A stretch of DNA of 64,000 nucleotides from JBGSKY01 sp041740995 (GCA_041740995.1 JBGSKY010000254.1:22098-86097), one strand, 5' to 3'; positions 1 through 8,657 are shown, counted from the first letter of the stretch. Translations and numbers: made by a program. Notes: generated by a model from the sequence alone, not told the origin.

Positions 1-1
1 C

Positions 2-1132
2 TCTCAAAAGTCTTTCCTCCACTTTTCTGCTCTTACTGGGACGTCGAGCCGATCGAAGCTGGCCTTTATCTGTCCGGTCGCATGGGCTTGCGGCGTCGCG
101 CTTGCCATTTTGAGTTCAGCGGTCGCTCAAAGTCCATCGGTCAGTTCGCCAAGTGATATAAATCCTGGCGTCGGAACGGCGCCGTTGACGGCTGGTCAGC
201 CTGGAATTTCTACCTCCACGACACCGACGCTAGCAAATTTGCCACCGAGAACGCTGGCCAGTGGCGTGTTGACTGTAGTCCCTCCCGACCAGAACGCTGG
301 AGATACGTCGATCGGGCCGCAAGACTTGAACTTTGTAAAATCACACCCAGAAATTGAATGGGCTCCCCCGAATTTCCCAGATGGAAAACCGCACTTCATG
401 CCGCGCAGCGAGACCTTGCTAGAACTCGGTCGCGACGTAACCCTACGGCACCCCGTGTGGGCCTTGGAGTTTTCCTTTAAGCCCGTTCGGCTGATAAAAG
501 TGCCAATTGCCAATGCGTCTGGTGCCGTCGAAGATCAGCTGGTTTGGTACATGATTTATCGCGTCCGCTATACCGGCGGCGATCTACTGCCGAAAGTCAC
601 GGCGGTTGAAGCCGGAACGGGGGTGCCTGAATTTCCCGATACTGTCATTTACAAGTCCGTACGATTTCTGCCTCGCTTTACGCTTATTTCCCCTGAATAC
701 GGAACTTCGTACGACTCGCAAATCATCAGCACAGCCAAGGCGCCGATCGCAAACCGTGAACGAGTCGGTAAGCCGCTGTTGGATTATATGGAAATGAGCG
801 CCGAGCCAATTTTGCCCGTCAGCGAATCGGCCGACAACTCCGTCTGGGGAATCGCCACCTGGACTAACGTGGATCCGCGATTGGATGCGTTCTATGTTGA
901 CGTCCGCGGCTTGACCAATGCTTATCAAGTCGAAGTGGACACGAGCGGTCGGCGAGCGTTCTTACGAAAAACGCTACGGCTCTTCTTTTGGAAGCCAGGC
1001 GATGTTGTTGATATGCAAGACGACCGGATAGCACTAGGCGTTCCCTCGTTTTCGCAACCAGAACGGCAAAGAGAAGTTCTAGAACTTTTCAAATTGACTG
1101 AACCGTTGCAATATACTTGGATATATCGCTAA
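2..1132 (+). CDS. Exported hypothetical protein, 5' end outside the window
   Basis: The reading frame is open from base 2 with no ATG before the mature region, so the true start probably lies upstream of the window; the first in-frame alternative start is a TTG at 110. Translation upstream of 110 gives a basic-then-hydrophobic stretch (KLAFICPVAWACGVALAIL) ending in SSAVAQS, a good Sec signal peptide with an AxA-like cleavage site. It is followed by a Ser/Pro/Thr-rich linker of about 60 residues and a globular domain rich in beta-type sequence with many Trp and Tyr. I recognise no catalytic motif and no named domain. It looks like a planctomycete-restricted exported protein. The downstream gene is rpmA after a 364-base gap, so no operon partner is visible on this side. 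Confidence 0.75.
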   Translation, partial: SQKSFLHFSALTGTSSRSKLAFICPVAWACGVALAILSSAVAQSPSVSSPSDINPGVGTAPLTAGQPGISTSTTPTLANLPPRTLASGVLTVVPPDQNAGDTSIGPQDLNFVKSHPEIEWAPPNFPDGKPHFMPRSETLLELGRDVTLRHPVWALEFSFKPVRLIKVPIANASGAVEDQLVWYMIYRVRYTGGDLLPKVTAVEAGTGVPEFPDTVIYKSVRFLPRFTLISPEYGTSYDSQIISTAKAPIANRERVGKPLLDYMEMSAEPILPVSESADNSVWGIATWTNVDPRLDAFYVDVRGLTNAYQVEVDTSGRRAFLRKTLRLFFWKPGDVVDMQDDRIALGVPSFSQPERQREVLELFKLTEPLQYTWIYR

Positions 1133-1496
1133 ACGGCGACCTCTGGCATCGACTGTGTACTGAATAGCCGCGCGATAGTATCGCCCGAACTCCCTCTAAA
1201 TTTCTGAATCTCAATTTACTGTCGCCAATTACTGGCGCGAACCGCGTGACCAACGTCCGCCAGAACCTGTCCTGGCATCAACCTTCCACGCGATGCTTGA
1301 AGCAATCAGGCCTAATTTGCTGCCGAACGGTTTCAGCGCCTCTTGATTAATCCGACGATTCCCGTTAATCTACCGAGCCAGTCTGGCGGCTAGCTTTTGT
1401 AGCCGTGTGTGATTGGCCAATAGACAATCTTCGTAACACGTTCGTAGGTCCGGTTATTATCCCGCTGCGAGCGTCCTATTTAGCGGATCAAGTATC
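1133..1496. other. Intergenic region before rpmA
   Basis: No convincing reading frame, tRNA or terminator is seen in this 364-base gap. It contains one copy of the dispersed palindrome at 1259-1276. A promoter for rpmA must lie here, but no confident -35/-10 pair can be called. Confidence 0.6.
1259..1276. repeat. Dispersed palindrome, copy 1
   Basis: The 18 bases GCCAGAACCTGTCCTGGC form an imperfect inverted repeat with two mismatches. They match the palindromes at 36377, 36407, 47125 and 58759. All copies are intergenic. Confidence 0.6.
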
Positions 1497-1751
1497 ATGG
1501 CACATAAAAAAGGCCAAGGCTCTAGTCGAAACGGTCGTGACTCAAACGCTCAGCGTCGCGGTGTGAAGCGCTTTGGTGGTGAAAAAGTCATTGCTGGCAA
1601 CATTTTGATTCGCCAATGTGGCACCAAATGGCATCCTGGCGTAAACGTTGGCATGGGAACCGATTACACGATTTTTTCGCTGGTTGAAGGCAATGTTTAC
1701 TTCGACCGCGGCGGTCGTCGAATCAATGTCAAGTTGGCTGAATCGGCCTAG
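1497..1751 (+). CDS. rpmA: Large ribosomal subunit protein bL27
   Basis: The 84-residue product begins MAHKKGQGSSRNGRDSNAQR and contains the bL27 signatures GVKRFGG, GNILIRQ and the P-G-NVG-G-D-T-F region. bL27 lies near the peptidyl transferase centre, where its flexible basic N-terminus reaches toward the tRNA CCA ends. The length is typical. Unlike in most bacteria there is no rplU (bL21) gene immediately upstream. The usual downstream partner obg follows after 254 bases, so part of the rplU-rpmA-obg arrangement is kept. No strong Shine-Dalgarno sequence precedes the ATG, and no Firmicutes-type N-terminal extension needing proteolytic cleavage is present. Confidence 0.97.
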   Translation: MAHKKGQGSSRNGRDSNAQRRGVKRFGGEKVIAGNILIRQCGTKWHPGVNVGMGTDYTIFSLVEGNVYFDRGGRRINVKLAESA

Positions 1752-2005
1752 TTGCAGCCTTCGATTGAAGCGATCTACGCTTTTCGATTTCTGCGACTTC
1801 ATGATTATTACTGCCGCGAAAACCCAATTTAGTTTTGGCCCGCTCGCGTGCAGCCAGTAGTGCTGAAACATTTCGCTTCGTGTCGCCACCAAGCTGTGCG
1901 TCACGAATCTTTAGACAAGCGAATGTCTCTTGCTAGCCGATCCAGTTCGACAGCGCGAGTTCTTAGTCGAGTTCCGGATCCCTTTGATAGTGAATCGTTT
2001 TTAGC

Positions 2006-3010
2006 ATGTTTGTTGACCGCGTTGAGATTGAATTGATTGCAGGCAAGGGCGGCAATGGCTGCATGGCTTTTCGTCGCGAAAAACATGTGCCCCGGGGCGG
2101 TCCTTGCGGAGGTGATGGCGGCGACGGTGGCAGCGTGATTGTTGAAGCACAGTCGGGCGTAAACTCGTTGCTTAGCTTCGCTCATCAAAAACATTGGCGC
2201 GCCGAACGTGGTGAAAACGGGCTCGGAAGCGACTGCCACGGGAAAAACGGCAAGGATTTGCTCTTACGCGTGCCACCAGGAACCGTCTTAATCGATCTGG
2301 AAAGCGGCATGATCATTCGCGACTTGGTCGACGAAGGCGAGCGAATTGTTGCAGCGCGGGGCGGAAAGGGCGGTTGGGGTAATACACACTTCAAGAATTC
2401 AACCAACCAAGCGCCCCGTCAAACAACCGAAGGCGAGGAAGGGCAGCGGCGGCGGGTACTCCTAGAGCTCAAATCGATCGCCGATGTCGGTTTGGTTGGA
2501 AAGCCAAACGCTGGAAAAAGCACGCTACTTTCAAGGCTATCGCGAGCTCGACCCGAAATCGCCGATTATCCCTTTACGACGAAAACCCCGAACCTTGGTT
2601 TAGTTGCCGCCGGTCAAGACCGCAGCTTCGTGATGGCGGATATTCCTGGACTAATCGAGGGTGCAGCGGACGGCGTTGGGTTGGGCCACGATTTCTTAAG
2701 ACATGTGATGAGAGCCGGGATTTTGGTTCACTTGGTCGAACCGATGCCGGTCGACGGTACCGACCCGCTGGAAAATTACCAAGCAATTCGGACCGAGCTT
2801 GCGCACTACGACGACGCTTTGGCCAGTCGACGCGAAATTTTAGTCATGTCCAAGAGCGAATTACCCGGTTCGGATGACGTTTGCCGAGCGTTTGAAGAAG
2901 CAACTCAGCTCAAGGTGCTACAGATCAGCGCCGTAACTGGCCAGGGACTAAACGTACTTGTCAATCGAATCGCGGACCAACTGGCCGAGAACAAAGCTGC
3001 AAAGCAATAA
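2006..3010 (+). CDS. obgE: GTPase Obg (CgtA)
   Basis: The 334-residue product has the N-terminal glycine-rich Obg fold at about residues 1-158, with GKGGNGCMAFRREK, GGPCGGDGGDGGSV and ARGGKGGWGN. A TRAFAC GTPase domain follows: P-loop GKPNAGKSTL, switch I TTKTPNLG, and DIPGLIEGA for G3. The NKxD motif appears as MSKSE, a divergent G4, and the SAVTGQG region is G5. Obg binds the 50S subunit and links ribosome assembly to (p)ppGpp and growth state. The variable C-terminal OCT domain is absent, which gives the short length. The ATG at 2006 starts directly in the conserved MFVDRVEIELIAGKGG sequence. Confidence 0.96.
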   Translation: MFVDRVEIELIAGKGGNGCMAFRREKHVPRGGPCGGDGGDGGSVIVEAQSGVNSLLSFAHQKHWRAERGENGLGSDCHGKNGKDLLLRVPPGTVLIDLESGMIIRDLVDEGERIVAARGGKGGWGNTHFKNSTNQAPRQTTEGEEGQRRRVLLELKSIADVGLVGKPNAGKSTLLSRLSRARPEIADYPFTTKTPNLGLVAAGQDRSFVMADIPGLIEGAADGVGLGHDFLRHVMRAGILVHLVEPMPVDGTDPLENYQAIRTELAHYDDALASRREILVMSKSELPGSDDVCRAFEEATQLKVLQISAVTGQGLNVLVNRIADQLAENKAAKQ

Positions 3011-3235
3011 GATTTCCATGGGTTCGGCGTCTGAATACCATCTGCTAAGGGTCTGAAAAACTCTTTTTTGCCGAAGGCTTGGAACACGGCTTGCGTAACA
3101 GGCAAGTTTGCCGATAAACTACGCGGCTCGTTAAATCAATTGGGCGACAATCAGACGCTTGGGAAACCTTTTCGCAAGCGGCCTCTGGATTTCGAAATTT
3201 GAATTCGTTGAAATTTGACCTTTTTGCGTTCGCGT

Positions 3236-3241
3236 AAGGAG
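3236..3241 (+). promoter_or_regulatory. Shine-Dalgarno site of rpsM
   Basis: AAGGAG lies 8 bases upstream of the rpsM ATG. It is one of the few strong Shine-Dalgarno matches in the window and confirms the start at 3250. Confidence 0.7.
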
Positions 3242-3249
3242 TCGGCTCG

Positions 3250-3633
3250 ATGCCGCGTTTGCTTGGTGTTGATATTCCGAACGACCGAAAGACGGTTGTT
3301 TCGTTGACCTATCTCTACGGTGTTGGCCCGGTAGTGGCTCGACAACTGTGTGAGCGTAATGACATTAATCCGGACAAGGCGGCCCGCGAACTGACTGAGG
3401 ATGAAGTCGGTCGTTTGGCGGTCATGCTCGAACGCGATTTCACCGTCGAAGGTCCGCTTCGCCGATCGGTGGCTCAGAGCATTCAGCGGCTGCGAGAAAT
3501 TCGTTGCTACCGTGGCTTGCGACACCGAGCCAGCTTGCCGGTACGTGGTCAACGCACTCGAACCAACGCGAGAACCCGAAAAGGTCCGCGAAAGACTGTT
3601 GCCGGTAAGAAGGGCGTCAAGGATTTGAAATAG
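3250..3633 (+). CDS. rpsM: Small ribosomal subunit protein uS13
   Basis: The 127-residue protein starts MPRLLGVDIPNDRKTVVSLT and carries the uS13 core YLYGVGP, the helix-two-turn-helix region and the basic C-terminal tail with YRGLRHRASLPVRGQRTRTN followed by ARTRKGPRKTV. uS13 sits in the 30S head and contacts P-site tRNA and the 50S subunit. It opens a shortened alpha operon (rpsM-rpsK-rpoA-rplQ). The usual preceding rpmJ/infA and the intervening rpsD are not in this stretch. Confidence 0.97.
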   Translation: MPRLLGVDIPNDRKTVVSLTYLYGVGPVVARQLCERNDINPDKAARELTEDEVGRLAVMLERDFTVEGPLRRSVAQSIQRLREIRCYRGLRHRASLPVRGQRTRTNARTRKGPRKTVAGKKGVKDLK

Positions 3634-3780
3634 TCGGCGTGGATCTCTGAGCTCGTAACTAGCTCGAAATTCGCAGGCGGTTTTGTCCAGTTGGCATTCC
3701 CGCATTCATTTTTTCAGTTCGTCAAATCGCATAGCTGCGACTGGCGATTTTGTCCAGTTCATTGTCGAAGAGGTTGAATC

Positions 3781-4188
3781 GTGGCCAAGGCCAGTGGTGG
3801 AAGCAATAATAAAGCGAACGCTCGAAAGAAGATTCGCCGCAACGTTACGCAAGCAATTGCGTATATCAAGAGCACTTTCAATAATACGACGGTAACTATT
3901 ACCGATTTGAAGGGTGATACGTTGTGCTGGGCCAGTGGTGGCACGAGCGGATTTAAGGGCAGCCGAAAAAGCACTCCCTTCGCCGGTCAAGTCGCTGCGC
4001 AGCAGGTTGCCGAACGAGCTGCAAAGTACGGCGTGAAAGAGATCGAAGTACGAGTTAAGGGCCCAGGTGCAGGTCGCGAGTCGGCGATCACTGCTCTTCA
4101 AAGCGCTGGGATCACGGTTAAGCAAATCCAAGACATCACGCCGATTCCTCACAACGGATGCCGCCCACGTAAGCGACGTCGTGTGTAG
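3781..4188 (+). CDS. rpsK: Small ribosomal subunit protein uS11
   Basis: The 135-residue product has the uS11 signatures AYIKSTFNNTTVTITDLKG, WASGGTSGFKGSRKSTPFA, the VRVKGPGAGRESA motif and the C-terminal DITPIPHNGCRPRKRRRV. uS11 lies on the 30S platform near the mRNA exit and the Shine-Dalgarno/anti-Shine-Dalgarno helix. The start is a GTG at 3781; the preceding in-frame sequence has no ribosomal-protein character and the conserved core is complete from here. It is followed 65 bases later by rpoA, with no rpsD (uS4) between them. Confidence 0.97.
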   Translation: MAKASGGSNNKANARKKIRRNVTQAIAYIKSTFNNTTVTITDLKGDTLCWASGGTSGFKGSRKSTPFAGQVAAQQVAERAAKYGVKEIEVRVKGPGAGRESAITALQSAGITVKQIQDITPIPHNGCRPRKRRRV

Positions 4189-4253
4189 CCAGTGGGCCTG
4201 ATGATCCGCAAACAATATAGTTTTTGAGAGTTTTGTTTTAAAAGGTTGCCACT

Positions 4254-5246
4254 ATGCACATACGATGGCGTGGGCTTGAATTGCCCAGTAATGTTCAAGT
4301 TGATCGCTCGACTTTGTCCCCAACCTACGGGAAGTTTTTTGCCGAGCCGTTTGAGCGTGGCTTTGGTGCGACGTTAGGCAACAGCTTGCGCCGCGTGTTG
4401 CTGTCAAGCTTAGAAGGCAGTGCTGTAACGCAGATCAAGATCCGCGGTGCTCAGCACGAGTTCACTTCCATTAAGGGCGTTGTAGAAGACGTGACCGACT
4501 TGGTTTTGAACGTTAAGAGCCTGATTGTCAAAAACCACAGCGATTCCACTCGCGTCATCACGGTCGAACGGAACTCTGCTGGAGAGCTTCGCGGGTCTGA
4601 CGTTGAGACCGATGCGGATGTTGAGATCATTAACAAGGATCATTTGCTCGCGACTTTGACAGCCGACACGCCTTTCATGATGGAAATGGTTGTCGAAAAC
4701 GGTCGCGGCTATGTTCCGGCAACCGAACATTCCAGTGGCGATCATGAGATTGGTATTATCCCGGTTGACGCAGTCTACTCGCCGGTCATTCGCGTTCGTT
4801 ACGACGTGGAAGAGACTCGAGTTGGACAAAAGACGAACTACGATCGCCTGAATCTAGAAATCTGGACTGATGGTTCGGTTGGACCAGAAATGGCCTTAGT
4901 CGAAGCGGCAAAGATTCTCCGGAAGCACCTTAATCCGTTTGTTCAATATGCGGAACTTGGCAAACAAGTCCATGCAACCTCGCGTGGCGGTCCTGGCAGT
5001 GCTGAAGCTCAGATGGAGTCCAAGTTAAATCTGCCAGTTAGCGACCTTCGTTTGTCGGTCCGAGCTAGCAATTGCTTGGAAGCCGAGGGCATCCAAACCC
5101 TTCGCGACTTGGTTCAACGCAACGAAGATCAGCTTCTGGAAGTTCGCAACTTCGGCGAAACAACATTGACCGAAGTGCGAGAAAAGCTTTCCGTGCATGG
5201 GCTTCACCTTGGAATGCGCGTTCCGTCTTCGCAATCGATGCGATAA
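4254..5246 (+). CDS. rpoA: DNA-directed RNA polymerase subunit alpha
   Basis: The 330-residue protein has the standard two domains. The N-terminal domain (about 1-235) contains KFFAEPFERGFGATLGNSLR, LLSSLEGSAVTQIKI and EIWTDGSVGPEMAL, the dimerisation and assembly platform. The C-terminal domain (about 260-325) contains LRLSVRASNCLEAEGIQTL and RNFGETTLTEVREKL, the helix-hairpin-helix fold that binds UP elements and activators. Length is typical. It lies between rpsK and rplQ in the alpha operon. The first ATG (4254) starts the usual short N-terminal extension ahead of the conserved domain. Confidence 0.97.
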   Translation: MHIRWRGLELPSNVQVDRSTLSPTYGKFFAEPFERGFGATLGNSLRRVLLSSLEGSAVTQIKIRGAQHEFTSIKGVVEDVTDLVLNVKSLIVKNHSDSTRVITVERNSAGELRGSDVETDADVEIINKDHLLATLTADTPFMMEMVVENGRGYVPATEHSSGDHEIGIIPVDAVYSPVIRVRYDVEETRVGQKTNYDRLNLEIWTDGSVGPEMALVEAAKILRKHLNPFVQYAELGKQVHATSRGGPGSAEAQMESKLNLPVSDLRLSVRASNCLEAEGIQTLRDLVQRNEDQLLEVRNFGETTLTEVREKLSVHGLHLGMRVPSSQSMR

Positions 5247-5334
5247 ATCTGTCTGTAATACGTCAATTTGCGAGTCTTGACCGGCTCGCAGCGTTTTAAG
5301 AATTTAAATTCCTGTCTGTTAATTTGGTCTGATC

Positions 5335-5940
5335 ATGCGACATCAAAGACTTGGCCGCCGCCTTGGACGCTCTTCTCCTCACCGCAAAGCATTGTTCGCG
5401 AACATGATCGCGGCAATCATGCTGACCGAACGTGAAATTGTCGAAGGCGTTGACGCGAATGCTCCAAAGGTAAAAGGGCGTATCATCACAACGCTTGAGA
5501 AGGCGAAGGAAATTCGTCCGCTTCTCGAGCGTTGTATCACGCTTGCGAAAAAAGGGATTGCCGCCGAAGCGACTTCGGAGCAGTTTGGTACTTCCGCCGA
5601 ACCTCGCAGCGAAGAGTACAAGCAGTGGCGAACAAGCGAGCAATGGCGGTCTTGGGCCAACGCACGAGCACCAGGTGTGGCCGCTCGACGAAAACTGGTA
5701 TCGATTATTCGTAATAAAGAAGCGGTTGAAATTCTGTGCTCAACTGTTGCTCCGCGTTTCGCGGATCGCAATGGCGGATACACTCGCATCCTGCGGCTTG
5801 CCAAACCTCGATTGGGTGATAACGGCACTCGAGCCTTGCTCGAATTTGTTGGGAAGAACGATCGTGTTAAGACGAAGAAAGCACAAAAACCTGAATTCGC
5901 GGCAGCTGCACCAGCCGGTGAATCAAGTACTTCAGAATAG
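5335..5940 (+). CDS. rplQ: Large ribosomal subunit protein bL17 with internal insertion and C-terminal tail
   Basis: The N-terminus MRHQRLGRRLGRSSPHRKAL and the later RFADRNGGYTRILRL motif identify bL17, which lines the polypeptide exit tunnel region of the 50S subunit. bL17 is normally about 115-130 residues, whereas this product has 201. Between ITLAK (about residue 73) and RRKLVSIIRNKEAV (about residue 119) there is an extra segment of roughly 45 residues with a WRTSEQWRSWAN helix, and a low-complexity Ala/Ser/Glu-rich tail closes the protein. The insertion is in frame and without low-quality signs, so it is likely a lineage feature. The gene ends the ribosomal operon and is followed by a strong terminator. 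Confidence 0.95.
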   Translation: MRHQRLGRRLGRSSPHRKALFANMIAAIMLTEREIVEGVDANAPKVKGRIITTLEKAKEIRPLLERCITLAKKGIAAEATSEQFGTSAEPRSEEYKQWRTSEQWRSWANARAPGVAARRKLVSIIRNKEAVEILCSTVAPRFADRNGGYTRILRLAKPRLGDNGTRALLEFVGKNDRVKTKKAQKPEFAAAAPAGESSTSE

Positions 5941-5967
5941 TTGCACTTGCCATCAGCTATATTGTAA

Positions 5968-6007
5968 TAAAAAAACTCCTGACGTTATCGCCAGGAGTTT
6001 TTTATTA
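5968..6007. terminator. Bidirectional intrinsic terminator
   Basis: A stem AACTCCTG / CAGGAGTT with a 10-base loop is flanked by an A-run on the left and TTTTTTATT on the right. It therefore reads as a Rho-independent terminator on both strands. It separates rplQ (plus) from the convergent transglutaminase-like gene (minus). Confidence 0.9.
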
Positions 6008-6036
6008 CATCAACTTGATCGAGTTTTCAACTCGCG

Positions 6037-6879
6037 TCATGCAGTGCTTACCGCAGTATCGGATGGTTTTTCATTGAGCAACTGCTCTTCTTGCTGTGGC
6101 TCGTTAGCCCAAACTTCCATGTTCTGCATCACCGCGCTGCCCCAGATGGTCATAAAGGCGGTGTCGGCGGCGTCGCGGCCGACGCCGATGCGAACCAAAC
6201 CGGCGGGTGGCGCCAACCGAGTAGCATCAAACAAGAACCATCGATCGCCCAAGTACGCCTCGAAGAAGCCATGAAAGTCAGGCGGTTGCAATCGGCACGC
6301 GTAACCGGAAACGTATCGTGCAGGAACTCCGAGTGCTCGGCAGAAGGCAATTCCTAAATGTGCAAAATCACGGCACACACCAGCCCGCTGCAATAGAACA
6401 TCGCAAGCAGTCGTAAACGAATCGGTAGTTCCGCTTTGATACTGCAACTGTTCGCAGATCCAATCGCAAATCGACTGAATCCGCTGAAAATCAGGGGGGA
6501 GATGTCCAAACTGAGCAATGGCGTAATTGGTTAAACGGTCTGATTCAACATAACGACTTGGATTTAAGTACGGAAGTACTTCAGCCGGCAAGTTCGCGTA
6601 GTCAATCTGTTGGATTACAGGGGCATCTTGCGTTATCGGCTGCAATTGGACCTCTGCTCGATAGCTGATCGTCAACGGACCAGGCTGTGCCGAGATCCGA
6701 TGGAAACGATTTTTCGCCAACCCTACTTGGCAGGCGGTAATGTTGACTTGGGGCGAGACCGTCAAAGATTCAGATAGAATATCTTGATGCTCGGTTTGCG
6801 CCGCTGAAACGTTCAACAATAAAACGGTTGGGGATTGGATTTCGTACTGCAGCGTTGATCCAACTTGAATTGGTTGCAT
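6037..6879 (-). CDS. Transglutaminase-like cysteine peptidase-fold protein
   Basis: This 280-residue protein has an N-terminal beta-sandwich (Bact_transglu_N-like, about 1-110) followed by a transglutaminase-core domain. The catalytic triad is readable as Cys169 in RAGVCRDFAHL, His203 in DFHGFFEAYLG and Asp218 in WFLFDATRLA. No signal peptide is present, so a cytoplasmic location is expected. It begins 9 bases after the stop of an Anbu peptidase gene, which implies one transcript. Transglutaminase-like proteins of this type are known to cluster with Anbu, ATP-grasp and alpha-E genes in a proposed peptide-synthesis and -degradation system. The ATP-grasp and alpha-E partners are not in this neighbourhood. 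Substrate is unknown. Confidence 0.88.
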   Translation of the reverse strand: MQPIQVGSTLQYEIQSPTVLLLNVSAAQTEHQDILSESLTVSPQVNITACQVGLAKNRFHRISAQPGPLTISYRAEVQLQPITQDAPVIQQIDYANLPAEVLPYLNPSRYVESDRLTNYAIAQFGHLPPDFQRIQSICDWICEQLQYQSGTTDSFTTACDVLLQRAGVCRDFAHLGIAFCRALGVPARYVSGYACRLQPPDFHGFFEAYLGDRWFLFDATRLAPPAGLVRIGVGRDAADTAFMTIWGSAVMQNMEVWANEPQQEEQLLNEKPSDTAVSTA

Positions 6880-6888
6880 TGTATTGGC

Positions 6889-7614
6889 CTAGGTCTTTTG
6901 ATTGGTGAGTGAAGCGGACCACTGATCAGGCATCGTCAGCAAACATTGTGCCATCGAGTCATGCCAATGTTTGGTGACCGACAAAAGTTCAGCTTGCTCA
7001 AAACGCTGTTGGCGAAATTCACTTTCGACGTTTTGCATGGTTGCAATATCGATCGGATAGTCGACGTCAGTCACGCTGGCTGACGTCATTTCAAACGCCA
7101 ACAAGGCTAAAGTGGTTGCCTGTTGTAGCGAGCGATCAACATTGAGATAGCGATCGAGAATTGGGCGACCATAAGGCGTTCGACCAATCATGAAATAGGG
7201 AGAATCGTCATTGATTTCGATCCAATTGCCTTCTGGATAAATCAAAAAAAGCGTCGTTCTTGGATCGTCGGATAATCGGCCGCCAACGATGGCATGCATG
7301 TTGAAAGCCAAATTCCCCTGTTGCAGTGAATCCGCGTCTTCGGCCCTAACTCGTCGCAACTGATCGCCCAGCAAGTTCACGACTTGGTAAAGCCGAGTAA
7401 ATGGTTCTTTCGATGCCGCCATCGACTCTTCACCGTAGATCAACATTTTGTCGCGGATGCTTCGCAGCCCGCTGGTCATGGTAAAAAACGAGCCGTTTTC
7501 CGCTAGATGGAGCGCGAGCTTGGCTTTGCTCAAGCGTTCGCCGCCTTTGACGATCCTCGTGTCCGCAAGGGCAACAATGCCCTGATTGACCCGAGCCGCA
7601 ATACAAAATGTCAT
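6889..7614 (-). CDS. Anbu-type proteasome-like Ntn hydrolase
   Basis: From the ATG at 7614 the 241-residue product begins MTFCIAARVNQGIVALADTR, matching the Anbu (COG3484) family. After Met removal the N-terminal Thr would be the Ntn nucleophile. The upstream ATG at 7656 would bury that Thr behind 15 residues, so the internal start is preferred. The Asp in ADTR and the Lys in LSKAKLALHL sit where the proteasome beta fold has Asp17 and Lys33. Anbu assembles into open helical or ring-like oligomers in studied cases, and its substrates are unknown. The gene is the first of a two-gene unit with the transglutaminase-like gene. Confidence 0.85.
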   Translation of the reverse strand: MTFCIAARVNQGIVALADTRIVKGGERLSKAKLALHLAENGSFFTMTSGLRSIRDKMLIYGEESMAASKEPFTRLYQVVNLLGDQLRRVRAEDADSLQQGNLAFNMHAIVGGRLSDDPRTTLFLIYPEGNWIEINDDSPYFMIGRTPYGRPILDRYLNVDRSLQQATTLALLAFEMTSASVTDVDYPIDIATMQNVESEFRQQRFEQAELLSVTKHWHDSMAQCLLTMPDQWSASLTNQKT

Positions 7615-7891
7615 GAGAAATTTATTGAGTTTAACGATTAAATTTGTGTTGGCCAAAGCATTCCATCTTTTGGCGACTGGATAACGAGACGTTATTTCGC
7701 TCGTCAGTCGTTTTAAGTGAAGCCAGAGTGAATTTTTGCCTCGATATCAGTTGAAATCGAAATCTAAGCACATTCATCGAGCACCTAAACCAATCTTATT
7801 ACCATCGTTTAGCAAAGGCCGCACCGAGACAGAATAGCTGCCCAAATTTTTTATCTTAATTATTCATCTCAATGGTCGCGACATAACAGCT

Positions 7892-8620
7892 TTAAATGGT
7901 GAGCATTGCTGGTGGCAAATGATCGGTTTGATTGTATTGAATGACTTGCCAAACGCCTTCATATCTTTCAAGCATTGTCAGCGAAGTATTGTACGGTTCA
8001 TTCTGAATCCAGGGAGCGTTTGCCGCATCCTCGCTCTTTGGATTGCTGGCGTCGCTGGTAAGCGTTCGCAAAAGGGCGACGATAAAGTCGGCATGTATGA
8101 CCATTGCGTGGAGCGCTGCATCCGTGCCATTCAAGTTCGCTTGCCGAACGTCGGTAAGTCGGTCTAACATCCAACTTGCGACCGATCTCGTTCGTTGTGT
8201 AACTGCTTCATCTGTCTCCAGCGTTCGACCGAAAAACCAACCAGATTCGCTAATTTGCGGATCGATCTCCCAACCAACATATTTTGCGGCGATCGCCGCG
8301 CGGCCGAGCCCTGCTTCAGGTTTTAGTTCGCCGGCGCGATGTCCGCTATAGCATCCTTTGACCTCGAAAAGCGATGCATGAACGTATGGTTTGAGTTTTG
8401 AATATTTGACAATCGCGGCGGTCGTCTCGAGCGATCGAAGAAATCCGCTGCAGTACAAATGCGTGATGGGGAGGCTAGAAAGATGCTGGCCGAGCCGATC
8501 AGATTGCTCGACTCCCAATTGCGTTATGCCTGGATCGCTAACCCGTTGATGTTCCGGAAGCGCGTTATTGGCCGACTGTGCATGCCGGATGAGCAAGAAA
8601 CGTCCTTGGAGCGTTGGCAT
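7892..8620 (-). CDS. Histidine phosphatase family protein (phosphoglycerate-mutase-like)
   Basis: The 242-residue product starts with LLIRHAQSANN, the branch-1 histidine phosphatase RHG-type motif in its RHAQ variant, with the phosphohistidine nucleophile in the first ten to fifteen residues. The Arg of YCSGFLRSLETTAAIV is the usual second phosphate-binding arginine. Glu in the FEVKGCYSG region and His in VIHADFIVALL complete the pocket. No signal peptide is seen. The family covers mutases, sugar-phosphate phosphatases and protein phosphatases, so the substrate cannot be read from sequence. The neighbouring small membrane-protein gene upstream (8658-8927) ends 37 bases from this start and may share its transcript. 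Confidence 0.85.
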   Translation of the reverse strand: MPTLQGRFLLIRHAQSANNALPEHQRVSDPGITQLGVEQSDRLGQHLSSLPITHLYCSGFLRSLETTAAIVKYSKLKPYVHASLFEVKGCYSGHRAGELKPEAGLGRAAIAAKYVGWEIDPQISESGWFFGRTLETDEAVTQRTRSVASWMLDRLTDVRQANLNGTDAALHAMVIHADFIVALLRTLTSDASNPKSEDAANAPWIQNEPYNTSLTMLERYEGVWQVIQYNQTDHLPPAMLTI

Positions 8621-8657
8621 CTGTCAGGCGACTTTACTTTAGCTCGGGCTTTCGCCT

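Noticed and set aside
5495..6274. Plus-strand 259-codon frame running through the end of rplQ, the terminator and part of the transglutaminase gene
   Set aside because: It is a shadow of two well-supported genes and crosses a strong terminator; its composition is not protein-like.
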